A stretch of DNA of 59,198 nt from JAKJEP01 sp964580995 (GCA_964580995.1 CAZOMV010000024.1:1-59198); one strand, 5' to 3'; counted from the stretch's first letter, positions 26,705 to 36,714 are shown. Program-made: numbers and translations. Notes: generated by a model not told the origin, from the sequence alone.

Positions 26705-27376
26705 TTATTTCTCGGGCCATTTCTTATCACCGAAGGCGCCTCTCCAGTCTTTGAAGAAGCCATTCATCCGTTTGTCGGTGTAAGGATGCTCATAGAGCAA
26801 CTCCAGAAATTCTTTCTTCGTGGTAATATAGTCGGTTCCGGATACCGCGTATTGGGCAATATCGGGAGCAAACCGGCAGCAGGACAAAATTTTCGTTTTA
26901 TAACCATAGTTGGTGTAGATTTTCTTGACGGCGGCAACCATATCAAAGTCGCCATCGCTGACGGTATCCAGCGGACCGTTGAACAATGCCACCACATCCG
27001 CACCGCATTTGCCGCAGAGCATCGCCTGTGCGACGGACCCCACAGCCGTAATCGCGATTTTCATGCCCGGTTTTTCCTTCTTGAGCTGAATCAGGGCCTG
27101 AATCCCGGCTTTGCCCATGGGCAGCTTCACGATGATCTTTTCCGACTGTTCAGTCAGCCAGCGGGCCTGCCGGACCAATTCCTCTTTATTGTCCAGGCCG
27201 ATGACCTGGGTGAACAGAAACTCCGGGGCCAGCGGAATCAGCTCTTTAATCCGGCTGACAAAATCCGTTTTCATCTTTCCGTACAGCGACGGATTGGTCG
27301 TGACACCGGAAATAATCCCCCATTCCAACACTTCGGCGATCTCTTTCGGATCGGCACTATCCACAAAAATCTTCAT
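26705..27376 (-). CDS. Transaldolase / fructose-6-phosphate aldolase-like protein
   Basis: A 223-residue protein of the small transaldolase family. It has the N-terminal MKIFVDSA, the GVTTNPSL motif, and the Schiff-base lysine Lys84 in IIVKLPMG. The length matches the FSA/TalC group. Such enzymes cleave or form C-C bonds in sugar phosphates; in this block it might act on a sugar acid derivative. AAGGAG upstream fits the ATG at 27376 rather than the GTG six bases earlier. It is 46 bases after uxaE and likely co-transcribed with it. Confidence 0.85.
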   Translation of the reverse strand: MKIFVDSADPKEIAEVLEWGIISGVTTNPSLYGKMKTDFVSRIKELIPLAPEFLFTQVIGLDNKEELVRQARWLTEQSEKIIVKLPMGKAGIQALIQLKKEKPGMKIAITAVGSVAQAMLCGKCGADVVALFNGPLDTVSDGDFDMVAAVKKIYTNYGYKTKILSCCRFAPDIAQYAVSGTDYITTKKEFLELLYEHPYTDKRMNGFFKDWRGAFGDKKWPEK

Positions 27377-27422
27377 GTACACAAACTCCTTACTCTAAAA
27401 ATAAAATTCACAAATTTCTGCG

Positions 27423-29144
27423 TTAAAACAATTCTTCCGCCAGCATACTCAGATAACGCACCAGCCGGTCCTCATACGCCTGATAAAAGGCGGGCGAGAG
27501 GTCATAAAACCGATGCCGGTGCAGGAACTGGCCGTCAGCGCCGCGTTTGCCCACGAATGCAAAACTGTAATGATGGAAAAACAGATCATGGCGCGAGGGA
27601 GCCTTCTGCGGATCAAAATCCTTCAGGCATTGCTGGGCAAATGCCGAGCCGGCATTCGCTTCCCGCCGGGCATAGGCCTGAGCATCCTGCCACCATTCTT
27701 TGAATAAATCCGGGTGAAATTCGCTCAAGACCTCCGCATAGAGCAACTGCAGCATGGGCGAAATCTTGAAATGATGCTTGCCGCCGGTAGCCTTCTGGAT
27801 CACCCGCCGGGGTCCGGCTGTCAGATCGTCCGCCGAATGAAAATCCAGCATGACGCCGAATTCCTCCGCGATCCCGAATTGAGCCACAATCCGCTTATGC
27901 AATCCTTCCAGTCCGTCCGGACAGCGATAGTCAAGCCCTTTTTCCGCCCCGAAATTGGGGGCGATATGCGTGACCGGCAGCCCGCGGCGCTGGATTTCCA
28001 GCAAAACAAACAGCACCTCCTCGTTGGTAGTCAGGCAGTCAAAGGCCGGCACCTCCGGCGGATGTTCGTCCATCGCAAATTCCAGATCATACTTCTGACC
28101 GTCTTTCAGAGAGGTAATATACCGGGCCAACTCCTCCATAATCCGCAGGGAATCCCAGAATTTGCCCACCAGCCGGCCCAACGCCGCCTCATCCGGCTGA
28201 TAGCGAATGCCGGCAATCGTCCGGCCCTGTTGATGATACTGCGCAATCTCCTTTCGCAGGGAGGAATCCGTAATCTTCTGCTCGGAAAAGGCAATCGCCT
28301 TCGCGGAGTCCTTTTCCAGCATCGCCTGATACCCCAGAATATCCGCCATATCAATCGTATAAAACGTATAGTACCGCCCGGAGTCGATCACCCGCTTCGC
28401 CCGGTCCAGCCCCTGGGGGTCCCGCTTGACCTGAATATGGTCGGCATCCGCCCCATACGGCAGATCCTTGGAATATTTCAAGCCTTCCAGTACCCCATAC
28501 ACCCACAGCCCCTCAAAGGTACTGCCGGTATAACCGGTTTCAATCGTTCCGAAACCGCAGGCATAATTTTTCTCCGGCGCCCCGGCCTCCAGCAGCTTGG
28601 GCATCAGATTGAGCTCCCGGACCGAATTCTGAATCATATTGGAACTGAATTTCTTCTGGTCCATCGCCTTTAAAATCGCCGGCCAGCAGGAAGTCGTCAT
28701 GCGCACCCCGATCCCCAGCCGGGGGGTGCTTCCCAGTGCCAGCGGCCCTTTCTTGGGGGCGACTTTCCGGAAAAACCGGTCCAGATTCTGGGCACTGGCT
28801 ACATACGCCCGCAAACAGCCGCTATCCAGCTTCTGCTGATGCAGGGCGGTTCCCAGCACCGATTCGCTCTGCTGTGAACCCAGCTCCACAAAAATCTGTT
28901 GCCGATCCGGCATCCCCGCCAGAAACAGCGTCTTCCCGTCTTTGCTAGCCAGCGAACCATCATACGGTGTAAATCCATTCTGGGCCGGCAGTTTACGCCG
29001 ATTTTCTGCCGCCTGAACCAGCGAACCAACATACCCCTGGGATAGTTGATTCAGACACCGGCAGACGGCAGGGGCATCCCACGTAGCGGTATCAAGAACG
29101 GCAGGATTACGGGCAGGATCAAAATCAAGATTTTTAAACTTCAT
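27423..29144 (-). CDS. uxaE: Tagaturonate/fructuronate epimerase family protein
   Basis: A 573-residue protein that I recognise as UxaE-like. Family signs include YTFYTIDMADILGYQ, GFGTIETGYTGSTFEG and FDCLTTNEEVLFVL, and a metal-binding arrangement with FAMDEHPPEVPA and LDFHSADDLT. UxaE interconverts tagaturonate and fructuronate, letting galacturonate enter the glucuronate branch. It is longer than the Thermotoga enzyme as I remember it, because of the N-terminal region. The gene heads a minus-strand unit with the transaldolase-like gene. Divergent to the permease at 29339. Confidence 0.72.
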   Translation of the reverse strand: MKFKNLDFDPARNPAVLDTATWDAPAVCRCLNQLSQGYVGSLVQAAENRRKLPAQNGFTPYDGSLASKDGKTLFLAGMPDRQQIFVELGSQQSESVLGTALHQQKLDSGCLRAYVASAQNLDRFFRKVAPKKGPLALGSTPRLGIGVRMTTSCWPAILKAMDQKKFSSNMIQNSVRELNLMPKLLEAGAPEKNYACGFGTIETGYTGSTFEGLWVYGVLEGLKYSKDLPYGADADHIQVKRDPQGLDRAKRVIDSGRYYTFYTIDMADILGYQAMLEKDSAKAIAFSEQKITDSSLRKEIAQYHQQGRTIAGIRYQPDEAALGRLVGKFWDSLRIMEELARYITSLKDGQKYDLEFAMDEHPPEVPAFDCLTTNEEVLFVLLEIQRRGLPVTHIAPNFGAEKGLDYRCPDGLEGLHKRIVAQFGIAEEFGVMLDFHSADDLTAGPRRVIQKATGGKHHFKISPMLQLLYAEVLSEFHPDLFKEWWQDAQAYARREANAGSAFAQQCLKDFDPQKAPSRHDLFFHHYSFAFVGKRGADGQFLHRHRFYDLSPAFYQAYEDRLVRYLSMLAEELF

Positions 29145-29338
29145 AGCTCATAACCATATTCTTATAAAGGTTTTATACATAATAACAGGTCAAAACACCT
29201 GATACTAACATCCATGCTAAATTACGCCATAATGACAATATTAGAAAAAAAAATATCGCCGTCAACATAATTTGAGACGGGAAAAAGATTATCGCAAGAC
29301 TCTGGTATGGTCCACAGAAAAACGGTAAGCTGTCCGGA

Positions 29339-30214
29339 ATGTTTTTTATCATAACATCGTTGATTGGTCTGCTGGCTGGTTTTGTCGGCGGCCTGCTGGG
29401 GGTGGGCGGCTCTACAATTATCATCCCGGCGCTGATTATCTACCTCAGCTATACCGCCCAGGGCTACACCGGCCAGAGCCAGCATCTCTTGCAGGCAGCC
29501 GCCATGATCTGCAATGTCTTTATTGCTGCCCCCTCCATATACGCCCATCGCCGCGCCAACGCCATTATGTCCAATGTGATTGTCTGGCTGATTCCTTCGG
29601 CACTGGTGGGAATTTTTACGGGAGTGGCCGTGAGCAACAGCCGCTATTTCGCCCGCCAAAACGGTAAATATCTGGCCACGGGTCTGGCGATTTTTCTGGT
29701 AGGTGTGATCGTGTTTAATATCTTTCGCTTCTTCTCCAAGACTGGTTATACCGAGGAGTACGAGAAAAATCCCCCTCGTTTGCCTGCCTGGAAGATCATC
29801 GGGGTAGGGCTGGCCATGGGGCTGACGGCTGGCCTGCTGGGGATTGGGGGAGGGATACTCTGTGTGCCGGCCCAGCAGTTAATATTAAAGCTGCCGCTGC
29901 GCCGCGCTATCGCCAATTCAGCCGTCGCCATCGTCTTTACCGCTTTCTTTGGGGCGATCTATAAAAACATCACCCTGCCCAGCCACGGCCTGGAAATCGC
30001 CTCGTCCCTCCATCTGGCGGCCATGCTGATTCCCACGGCCATCATCGGGTCCTATATCGGCGGCTGGCTGACACATATATTGCCCCGGCAGATACTGCGA
30101 ATCGTATTTATTGTTTTTATGTCCGCCGTTTCCTGGCGGACCCTGCGGCACTCTCTGCAGGCCGAACCCCCGAATCCCCCGGCCCAAACCCAGACCGCCG
30201 AACCCGGCCGTTAA
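29339..30214 (+). CDS. TauE/SafE-family membrane permease
   Basis: A 291-residue integral membrane protein, about eight helices. The two-repeat design is visible: GLLAGFVGGLLGVGGSTIII at the N-terminus and GLTAGLLGIGGGILCVP in the middle, both with the glycine-rich signature. Family members export sulfite, sulfoacetate or other organic anions. The substrate here is unknown; being next to uronate genes is not proof of a sugar-acid substrate. The divergent gap with uxaE is 194 bases and should hold both promoters. Confidence 0.88.
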   Translation: MFFIITSLIGLLAGFVGGLLGVGGSTIIIPALIIYLSYTAQGYTGQSQHLLQAAAMICNVFIAAPSIYAHRRANAIMSNVIVWLIPSALVGIFTGVAVSNSRYFARQNGKYLATGLAIFLVGVIVFNIFRFFSKTGYTEEYEKNPPRLPAWKIIGVGLAMGLTAGLLGIGGGILCVPAQQLILKLPLRRAIANSAVAIVFTAFFGAIYKNITLPSHGLEIASSLHLAAMLIPTAIIGSYIGGWLTHILPRQILRIVFIVFMSAVSWRTLRHSLQAEPPNPPAQTQTAEPGR

Positions 30215-30258
30215 ATTTCCCCCCATAGGAGCTTATAGCAGGGTAAAAAAGAGACAAC

Positions 30259-30942
30259 ATGGAAACCATAACCGAGATCCCCTTTTCCCTGGATGCCGCC
30301 GCTTTGATGGAGTTGCTCCATATTCCCCCGGAATCAGAAGATGCCGGGGAATTCCGGGCTTTTCTGGCGATTGCCGAAAAAGTCGGCAGACCCAAAGCGG
30401 CCTATGCCGTCTCCTTTGTGGAGGGCCGAGACGGCGACACCCTGAAAATCGATGATACCGTCTTCACCAGCCGCACCCTGAGCCGGCAGTTGGCTTCCGC
30501 GGAGCGGGTCTTTCCCGTGGTGGCCACCTGCGGGCGCGAAATGGATGAAGCCAACCCCGCGCAGGGCGACATGCTGAAGGAGTTTTGGTGGGATGCCATC
30601 AAGGCCCAGCTTCTGGCGGCGGCCAACCGGTATCTCAGCGATTTTCTGCACCGCCGGTTCCGGCTCGGCAGAACCTCGACGATGCGGCCGGGCGCCGGCG
30701 ATGCCTCGGTGTGGCCCATCGAACAGCAGCGCGGACTGTTTGCCCTGCTCGGTAATGTGGAGCAGGCCATCGGCGTCCGGCTGACGGACTCCTTCCTGAT
30801 GGTCCCGAACAAGACCACTTCGGGTATCCTGTTTGCCGCGGAGGCGGACTTCCGGAGCTGCCAGGTATGCCATCGCGAAGGTTGCCCTTCCCGCCAGGCG
30901 CCTTTTGATCCGAAACTCTGGGCCGCAATTCAGCATCCGTAG
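30259..30942 (+). CDS. Methionine synthase activation domain-like protein
   Basis: A 227-residue protein matching the activation (SAM-binding) domain of B12-dependent methionine synthase as a stand-alone protein. Seen are STMRPGAGDASVWPIEQQ, LFALLGNVEQAIGVRLTDSF and the C-terminal FRSCQVCHREGCPSRQAP. In anaerobes, stand-alone copies often occur near corrinoid-dependent methyltransferases and are thought to help reactivate the corrinoid. Here no corrinoid protein is adjacent; a uroporphyrinogen-decarboxylase-family gene lies at 45262. It follows the permease by 44 bases and is probably co-transcribed. Confidence 0.83.
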   Translation: METITEIPFSLDAAALMELLHIPPESEDAGEFRAFLAIAEKVGRPKAAYAVSFVEGRDGDTLKIDDTVFTSRTLSRQLASAERVFPVVATCGREMDEANPAQGDMLKEFWWDAIKAQLLAAANRYLSDFLHRRFRLGRTSTMRPGAGDASVWPIEQQRGLFALLGNVEQAIGVRLTDSFLMVPNKTTSGILFAAEADFRSCQVCHREGCPSRQAPFDPKLWAAIQHP

Positions 30943-31021
30943 TCGGGCTGTTCTTAATCCGAAGTGTTACGCTTCAGATTAAATTGCGCCATCAAGTCGA
31001 ATGGATAAATCCATAAAAAAA

Positions 31022-31048
31022 AGCGTCCCTTGAAAATCGCGGGACGCT
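31022..31048 (-). terminator. Rho-independent terminator of the PPIase-like genes
   Basis: An eight-base stem AGCGTCCC / GGGACGCT followed on the minus strand by TTTTTTTT. It ends the unit 34233-31073 and lies between convergent genes. Confidence 0.85.
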
Positions 31049-31072
31049 GGATAGGTTTTTAGGTAACGGTTT

Positions 31073-32029
31073 TTAGTTGTCACTCATTCCTGTTTTGGGC
31101 TGGGCATTTTTGCGGGCCTCTTCCGCCTTTTTCATCATTTCTTCTTGTTTGGCCTTGATTTCTTCTTCCAGTTTCAGCATTTCCGGGGATTTTTCAATTT
31201 TCGCCCCGGCTTTCATCTCTTCCATCAGTTTGTTTTTGGCCTCTTCACCCGCCTGGCCTTTCATGCCCTGGAGGATGCCGTCTTTTACCTTGGCAAATTC
31301 CCTCACTTCTTCGGGTTTGTTGGAAATAATTTTGATTACTTCAAACCCTTTGATGCCCAGGAATGGCCCCAGGATGTCATTGGCTTTGGCGGTTTTCAAA
31401 GCCTCGGAAACTTCCTCCCCGAGCTGCCGTTTGGCGATTTCCAGGTTCAACCGGTCGATCTTTCCTTTTTTGGCTTTGTCGTTGGCCTGGGAATATTTTT
31501 CCACCAGCGAATCGAATTCCACGCCGGCCTGTTTGGCCTCTTCCACAATCTTTTCACCCTGCTGCCGCTCCATCACGGTAATATGCTGAATCGAGGCATT
31601 CATCGGTTGGGTATAGCGGGCGATATTTTTCGTATATTCTTCCTTGGCCTGTTCTTCGCTGATGGCCGGGACCGATTCGGCAATTTCCGTGTCGAGTTTA
31701 TAGGACAGGAAATGTTTTTTGATCATATCAATCATGAACTGGATATCCGTTTTCTGATCCAGTTGTTTCTCCACGGCCTTTTTGTATTTCAACTGGATAT
31801 CGACCCAGCGATTGACCGCGCTGGCCTCATCCGGTGCCAGCCGGTTTTCCACCAGAATTTTGGCCTGGCCGTAGGTCAGCGTCTCCCCATCGATCGTAAC
31901 CAGCACGGTGGAGTCCGCCAGGGCAGGTTTTTCTGCTTCGGTTTTCGCATCCTGCGCTTCCTGGCCGATTGCGTACTGCAAAGAAAGGGTAATTAAAACT
32001 AGCGGAACAAGATTTCGAATGTTTTTCAT
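31073..32029 (-). CDS. Exported SurA-like chaperone / parvulin-type protein
   Basis: A 318-residue protein with a signal peptide (LVPLVLITLSLQYAIG), an N-terminal SurA-like helical region (VLVTIDGETLTYGQAKILVE) and a parvulin-like segment (IQHITVMERQQGEKIVEEAKQ... then GIKGFEVIKIISNKPEEV). Several residues usual in active prolyl isomerases are missing by eye, so it may act only as a chaperone. The last 60 residues are Lys/Glu/Met-rich coiled coil. It overlaps the upstream gene by four bases (ATGA) and should work with it in the periplasm. Confidence 0.72.
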   Translation of the reverse strand: MKNIRNLVPLVLITLSLQYAIGQEAQDAKTEAEKPALADSTVLVTIDGETLTYGQAKILVENRLAPDEASAVNRWVDIQLKYKKAVEKQLDQKTDIQFMIDMIKKHFLSYKLDTEIAESVPAISEEQAKEEYTKNIARYTQPMNASIQHITVMERQQGEKIVEEAKQAGVEFDSLVEKYSQANDKAKKGKIDRLNLEIAKRQLGEEVSEALKTAKANDILGPFLGIKGFEVIKIISNKPEEVREFAKVKDGILQGMKGQAGEEAKNKLMEEMKAGAKIEKSPEMLKLEEEIKAKQEEMMKKAEEARKNAQPKTGMSDN

Positions 32030-34233
32030 TTTTCAGTCTCCTCATCACTCGTTTCTGAAACTATTTCTCTAAAACCATTTCTTTTTTCAATATTCACCGG
32101 ATTAAACTGGGTCAATGCCAGCAATTGCTGATTTTGTTGTTGCAGGCCTTGTGCCACGATGGGTTTGCGCCGCAGATACTCCGCCACATCCGGCGGGGTC
32201 GCTTGCAGCTCTTTGAAAATGATGCAATTGAAATTTTCCGGACTTTCCAGAACCGGCAAGGCCGGGGAATCCTGTGCGGACTGATTGAACAAGTCGATCG
32301 ATTTGCGAATTAACTGGGAATTGCGATACAGGGAAGCAAAAATGTTGGGGGAATTTTGATATTGGCTGTACTGCTGTAAATATTCCAGATTTCGTTTGAC
32401 ATCGGCCAGGGTGGTTTCCTGGATGGGGCCTTCTTCGGGCTTTTGATTGGGATCGGTAATCAGGGATTGGTTTATCCCGGTGAGTGCGGCTTGCCAGTCG
32501 GTTTTCGCCTGGGGGGCGAATGCCAGGGCCTTCTCTTTAGCCAGCAGATAGGCCTTTTGTTTTTTCCAGTCTTTTTTCACCGTTTCAGCCAAAACCGGTT
32601 CCCGGTCTGCCGGGATGTTTTCCGCCGGTCCCAGCCGGCCGTCATCTGCCAGGGATACCGGCTCGCGGGCCGGGTCCACCGCGATGATTCGTACCAGATA
32701 CGCCGAACCGCTTTCCAGGGCGGATTCATGCGGGAGGACCGGACCCACCTCTTCAAATAAAGTGACCGGCGGTTCCTCTAACCGGGTCACGATTCCTTTG
32801 TGCAGCGGCTCGCAACTGAATAAGATTTCCAGCAGGCCCTGTTGCGGCTGGCCTTTGACGATTTTATACACGGATTTTAAATCCAGATAGTTCTGAGCGT
32901 CCTGATAGGACAAATAATCGCTTTTTCCATAGGTGATAGGCAGGTTTTGGGGGTCGCTCTGCGTGGCCAGTTCCGAGTAATCGGCGTGGACTTGATTTTT
33001 ACTGGCGGAAGCCTGCTGCTGGGCCTTTTGTTTGGGGATTTCCAGAAGCCGTTCCGCTTCCTGCTGGATCTGCGAATGTTTGAGCATCATTTCGGCTTTG
33101 GCATAAATACCGATTTCACCGAATTCCGGATCCTTATACTGCGGCTGGGCGTTTTCCTCACCCTCCGCCGGGGGCAACTGGATTCGGAATTTATCCCGGT
33201 GTTCGGACCAGTATTGCTCGACCTGGCTTTCCTGTTCATTGGCGGAAAGCTTTGCGAATTGCTCGTCAACGAGTTTTTTGACCAGACTCAAATCCAGTTG
33301 CAGATATTCAATCTGCAGGCGATCGGCCAGCATATAACCGAAACCATAGGGATTTTGGTCGTTGAAATCACCTTCCTTTTTGTCTTTAAAGGCATGGAAG
33401 TGTTTGTCTAATTCTTCCGGGGAAGGATCCTGAATCTGACTGAGAAAATTACGGGCATCGAAGCTGACGAAGGTTCCGGTTACATTTTCCCATTCGACCA
33501 TATCCCGGATGGCTTTTTTCAGTTCGGGTTCACTGACAGCCAGGCAATCGGTAATGGTGCGCCCGTATTGGAGAATCGCCAGATAATTGGCCAGGGCGAT
33601 TTTCAGGGTTTGTTCGGAGATGCCGAATTCTTTGGTGATGGCGGCAATGCTGCCGGGCAGCGGCAGTCCCTGCTGTCGGTAGGCGGCGTGCTTTTTGAAG
33701 AAAAGATCAACTTGCTGCTCCGTGGCCTGGATGCCTGCCTGCCGGGTTTCTTCGGAAAGCAGCAAATAATAGGTATTGGCCTTGTTCGGTTCAGCGCCGA
33801 CGATCCGCATGATCGTATCGGCTTTTTCGTCATCCATCAGCCAGCCCATTTTCTGGGCCTGCTGGTAAAAGGACGAACGAATGTTTTGGCTGTAATGGCT
33901 GCTGGGGAAGAGCAGCAGGTAGATGGCCATGTCGGAAGACCAGGCTTCCTGGCCGCTTTGCTGGGCGCTGAGAATATCGGCAAAAGAGACTCCATCGGCG
34001 CCGAGCCCCTGGAGGATCCGTAGATCCCGTTCGGCACTGATCAGCATGCCTCGGCTGATTTCGGTTTCATCGCCGTTGGGTTGACGGCTAAAAGCCACGA
34101 TATCCTTGTCGGGGTCTCGTCTTCCGGAATTCCGGAACATGATGGAGGGCAGGGTAAAAGCAATCATCAGGGCCACGACGAAGAAGGCCATCAACTTCTT
34201 GTTGTTTTTGCGAAACCAGCGCATCAATGTCAT
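32026..34233 (-). CDS. Membrane-anchored PpiD/SurA-like folding factor
   Basis: A 735-residue protein. One N-terminal transmembrane helix (about 13-30: LMAFFVVALMIAFTLPSIMF), as in PpiD, is followed by a long periplasmic part rich in Gln, Leu and Lys. A SurA_N-like helical region is likely at about 140-250 (IQATEQQVDLFFKKH, EFGISEQTLKIALANYLA). I do not see an intact parvulin domain. GGAG seven bases before the ATG at 34233 supports that start. Translationally coupled with the smaller gene downstream. Role inferred: folding or quality control of exported proteins. Confidence 0.65.
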   Translation of the reverse strand: MTLMRWFRKNNKKLMAFFVVALMIAFTLPSIMFRNSGRRDPDKDIVAFSRQPNGDETEISRGMLISAERDLRILQGLGADGVSFADILSAQQSGQEAWSSDMAIYLLLFPSSHYSQNIRSSFYQQAQKMGWLMDDEKADTIMRIVGAEPNKANTYYLLLSEETRQAGIQATEQQVDLFFKKHAAYRQQGLPLPGSIAAITKEFGISEQTLKIALANYLAILQYGRTITDCLAVSEPELKKAIRDMVEWENVTGTFVSFDARNFLSQIQDPSPEELDKHFHAFKDKKEGDFNDQNPYGFGYMLADRLQIEYLQLDLSLVKKLVDEQFAKLSANEQESQVEQYWSEHRDKFRIQLPPAEGEENAQPQYKDPEFGEIGIYAKAEMMLKHSQIQQEAERLLEIPKQKAQQQASASKNQVHADYSELATQSDPQNLPITYGKSDYLSYQDAQNYLDLKSVYKIVKGQPQQGLLEILFSCEPLHKGIVTRLEEPPVTLFEEVGPVLPHESALESGSAYLVRIIAVDPAREPVSLADDGRLGPAENIPADREPVLAETVKKDWKKQKAYLLAKEKALAFAPQAKTDWQAALTGINQSLITDPNQKPEEGPIQETTLADVKRNLEYLQQYSQYQNSPNIFASLYRNSQLIRKSIDLFNQSAQDSPALPVLESPENFNCIIFKELQATPPDVAEYLRRKPIVAQGLQQQNQQLLALTQFNPVNIEKRNGFREIVSETSDEETEK

Positions 34234-34703
34234 TTGGTCACTCCATTATTATAAAAACAGTTAGAAACAAAATTTTATAAGCCCAATAGTATAAATCAGA
34301 AGGGCTTGGGAGGCAAATAAGAATTGTCAAAGTATCCCATTTTTCCGTGCTAAAGGGCCAGTAACAGTCCGATAACCAAAATGGAAACGGGTTGCTAAAT
34401 ACCTGGCGGGTGTTACTAGACCAGGGTGAGGAAACAACAGTGCTGTTCGTAAAACTTTAATATGCAGGTATTTATGTGCGATTCCACCGTGCCCGATCCC
34501 GTTCTTTCGCGGAGGAAAGACAGTGAATATACGGGGGGAGATAAATATAATCTTTTAATTTCACGGCATTTATGCGTTGGTTTGGAAAAAGGGTATTGCG
34601 TGCCGGGAGGGAAAAGATTAAAATTACCCTTTTAATAAATTTATGCAATTGCTTGATTTGGTTTTTGGCGAATTAGTAAGATCACGTTTTCGGCAGGTTT
34701 GTA
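34234..34703. other. Intergenic region between divergent genes
   Basis: 470 bases between the PpiD-like gene (minus) and the lipoprotein gene (plus). It should carry both promoters. I see no open frame with coding character and no clear riboswitch. The final 130 bases are AT-rich and end close to the ATG at 34704. Confidence 0.5.
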
Positions 34704-35711
34704 ATGGAAAAGAAACGTCTAATGGCCGTTCTTTTATCTGCGTCAGTAGGCCTGGCAGGTCTGTTCTTGTTTGGCTGTCAGCCGACCGACCGGCAGTCGA
34801 ATTCCTGGCAGAGCGGAAATACTTTTACCATGAAGGTTTCCATGGTTAGTGATATGCTATTGCCGCTGGGGATTCCCAATGCCGATCATAAGGTCTCGGA
34901 TGTGTGGCTGAAATATGAAGTCAAGGAAGTAGAGGACGGATTCCCTAGCCTGGTGACGGTTCACATCACGGCATTGAAGGCATCCGTGGATACGATGGGA
35001 GTGAGTTGTGACTATGACAGCTCGCAGTCCCAGATGCCCGAATACGATAAAAACGATAAGCGATACCGGCAAAAGGAGGAGTTCTGGCAGATGTTCAGCG
35101 ATCTGGTGGGCCAGCAGTACACAGCCCGCCTGAATTCACAGGGACAGGTGACGGAACTTCTCGAAGTAAGTGACAAAATTCGCAATGCGATGGACTGCTC
35201 CTATTTCGGGTCCACCGGCGGCGATCAGTTGACCTTTCTGTTCTCGGAAAGCAATCTGCGCCAATTTGTGGAAGCGGCATTCCGCGGGGGGTTGGAGGGA
35301 AACCGCCCGAAAGCAGGAATGGATTGGCAGGGTCAGTCGGTGGCGGAGATCCCCCGGGCCGAAGCTGTAATGGCCGCCCAAAACTATAAACTGGATCAAA
35401 TCCGCCAGGAAGGCCGCCAGCAGATTGCCGATATCTCCTATCAGATCGTTTCGGCGGAAGGAGTTACTTTGCCGGAGCATTATCCCGCCCGATATGAGCG
35501 GGTTAAAGGGAAAATCGGAATGAAAATCCTGGAGGTGGCCGGCCAGGGGCAGATCCAATATTCGCTCAGTGACGGGCGTCTGCTGAAGCTGGACGAGCAG
35601 AAACGCATTCGAATTGTCCCGGCCAAAGGGGTGGCGCCGGCGGGGAAAAAGACTCGCGAAAATAAGATGTTCTATCAGATTCATACGACTGTCGAGTATC
35701 AGGAAGAGTAA
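34704..35711 (+). CDS. Lipoprotein of unknown function (DUF6263-like architecture)
   Basis: A 335-residue lipoprotein. The signal peptide ends in the lipobox LFGC, with Cys25 as the lipidated residue. The rest is beta-rich with a central RLNSQGQVTELLEVSDKIR segment and a later YSLSDGRLLKLDEQKRIR; both recall proteins that measure or bind something while repeating beta-strands, but no function is known to me. The next gene codes for a lipoprotein of similar size and a comparable segment, so the two form a pair, probably at the outer or inner membrane. Confidence 0.7.
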   Translation: MEKKRLMAVLLSASVGLAGLFLFGCQPTDRQSNSWQSGNTFTMKVSMVSDMLLPLGIPNADHKVSDVWLKYEVKEVEDGFPSLVTVHITALKASVDTMGVSCDYDSSQSQMPEYDKNDKRYRQKEEFWQMFSDLVGQQYTARLNSQGQVTELLEVSDKIRNAMDCSYFGSTGGDQLTFLFSESNLRQFVEAAFRGGLEGNRPKAGMDWQGQSVAEIPRAEAVMAAQNYKLDQIRQEGRQQIADISYQIVSAEGVTLPEHYPARYERVKGKIGMKILEVAGQGQIQYSLSDGRLLKLDEQKRIRIVPAKGVAPAGKKTRENKMFYQIHTTVEYQEE

Positions 35712-35730
35712 TTTAGTATAGGAGTGAGCC

Positions 35731-36714
35731 ATGCTGCAGTTTCAGAAAGTATCATTGTTGGGTTTGCTGGTTGTGGGTTTACTGGTGGCCGGATGCCAGG
35801 AGCAGACGCTTCGTTGTGCGTATCAGGTCGGTGATGTAGAGAAAGTTCGCTATACGGGCGAGCGGCTCTATAAGAGTTGGCTGGAAATGCCCGGCAAGGA
35901 CCCGCAGGATGTCGGCACGAACCGGACGCAGGAAGAACTGGTCATGGTTCGGGAAGTGCAGTCGGTGGAGCCGGATGGTTCGGCGATGATGAAGGTTACC
36001 CTGGAAAGTGTGAGGATCGAACTGTCGGGCAAAGACGAAAGTTCGGCCAAGAAATATCTCAGCAGTGCCGAGGGAACCACCAGTTGGGGCGACGAGCCGG
36101 CTCTGGCGGGGATGAGTTATACAATCCATATCGCGCCGGATACCCGGGTGCTGGAAGTGAAAGGGTTGGCGGAGTTGCGGCAAAAGGCGGGAATCAAAGA
36201 CAGCGATAGCGGTGTGATAGCAAGAATGCTCGATGAAGAACGCATCAAACGCTACCATGAACGCGATTTCGTCATATACAGCCCGAAAACGCTGGATGTC
36301 AAAAAGGGCTATGATTCGGAAATGCTGCCGCTGCCGGATGTGATGATCAAGGCCACCGCGATTAAAAAGCATTATGAAGGGACGGTGGAAGGCGACCAGA
36401 TTCATGTAAGCGGTCGTGGGGAAGCCGTGCAGGGAACAGTGGAAGGTTTTGAAGAACCGAAAATCAATCAGTTCGGCCAGGCCATCATCAAGCAGCAGAG
36501 CGACATGCAGAAGCTGGATATCACCGATGACGGCATCTTCAGCATTTCCCAGGGGAAAGTGCTGAAAGATAACAAGGATGTGGCCTGTTCCCTGGTATTG
36601 CTCGAAGAGAATCTCTTTGGCGGCCAGGCTGGTGCCAACGCCAAAGACAAAAAGGAGTGGGGCGTCATGTACACCGATGTTCAGCTCAAGAGCAACTTCG
36701 AGGTAATTCCGTAA
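35731..36714 (+). CDS. Lipoprotein of unknown function, paired with 34704
   Basis: A 327-residue lipoprotein with lipobox LVAGC (Cys22). IHIAPDTRVLEVKGLAELR corresponds to the central segment of the preceding lipoprotein. The start has AGGAG at a good distance (ATAGGAGTGAGCC then ATG). The gap to the previous gene is 19 bases, so they are co-transcribed. Whether they act with the symporter downstream is unknown. Confidence 0.7.
   Translation: MLQFQKVSLLGLLVVGLLVAGCQEQTLRCAYQVGDVEKVRYTGERLYKSWLEMPGKDPQDVGTNRTQEELVMVREVQSVEPDGSAMMKVTLESVRIELSGKDESSAKKYLSSAEGTTSWGDEPALAGMSYTIHIAPDTRVLEVKGLAELRQKAGIKDSDSGVIARMLDEERIKRYHERDFVIYSPKTLDVKKGYDSEMLPLPDVMIKATAIKKHYEGTVEGDQIHVSGRGEAVQGTVEGFEEPKINQFGQAIIKQQSDMQKLDITDDGIFSISQGKVLKDNKDVACSLVLLEENLFGGQAGANAKDKKEWGVMYTDVQLKSNFEVIP

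Noticed and set aside
25680..31005. Similar 19-base strings AAATTGCCCCATCAAGTC and AAATTGCGCCATCAAGTC near 25680 and 30984
   Set aside because: One near-match of this length is about what chance allows in a window this size; no shared context.
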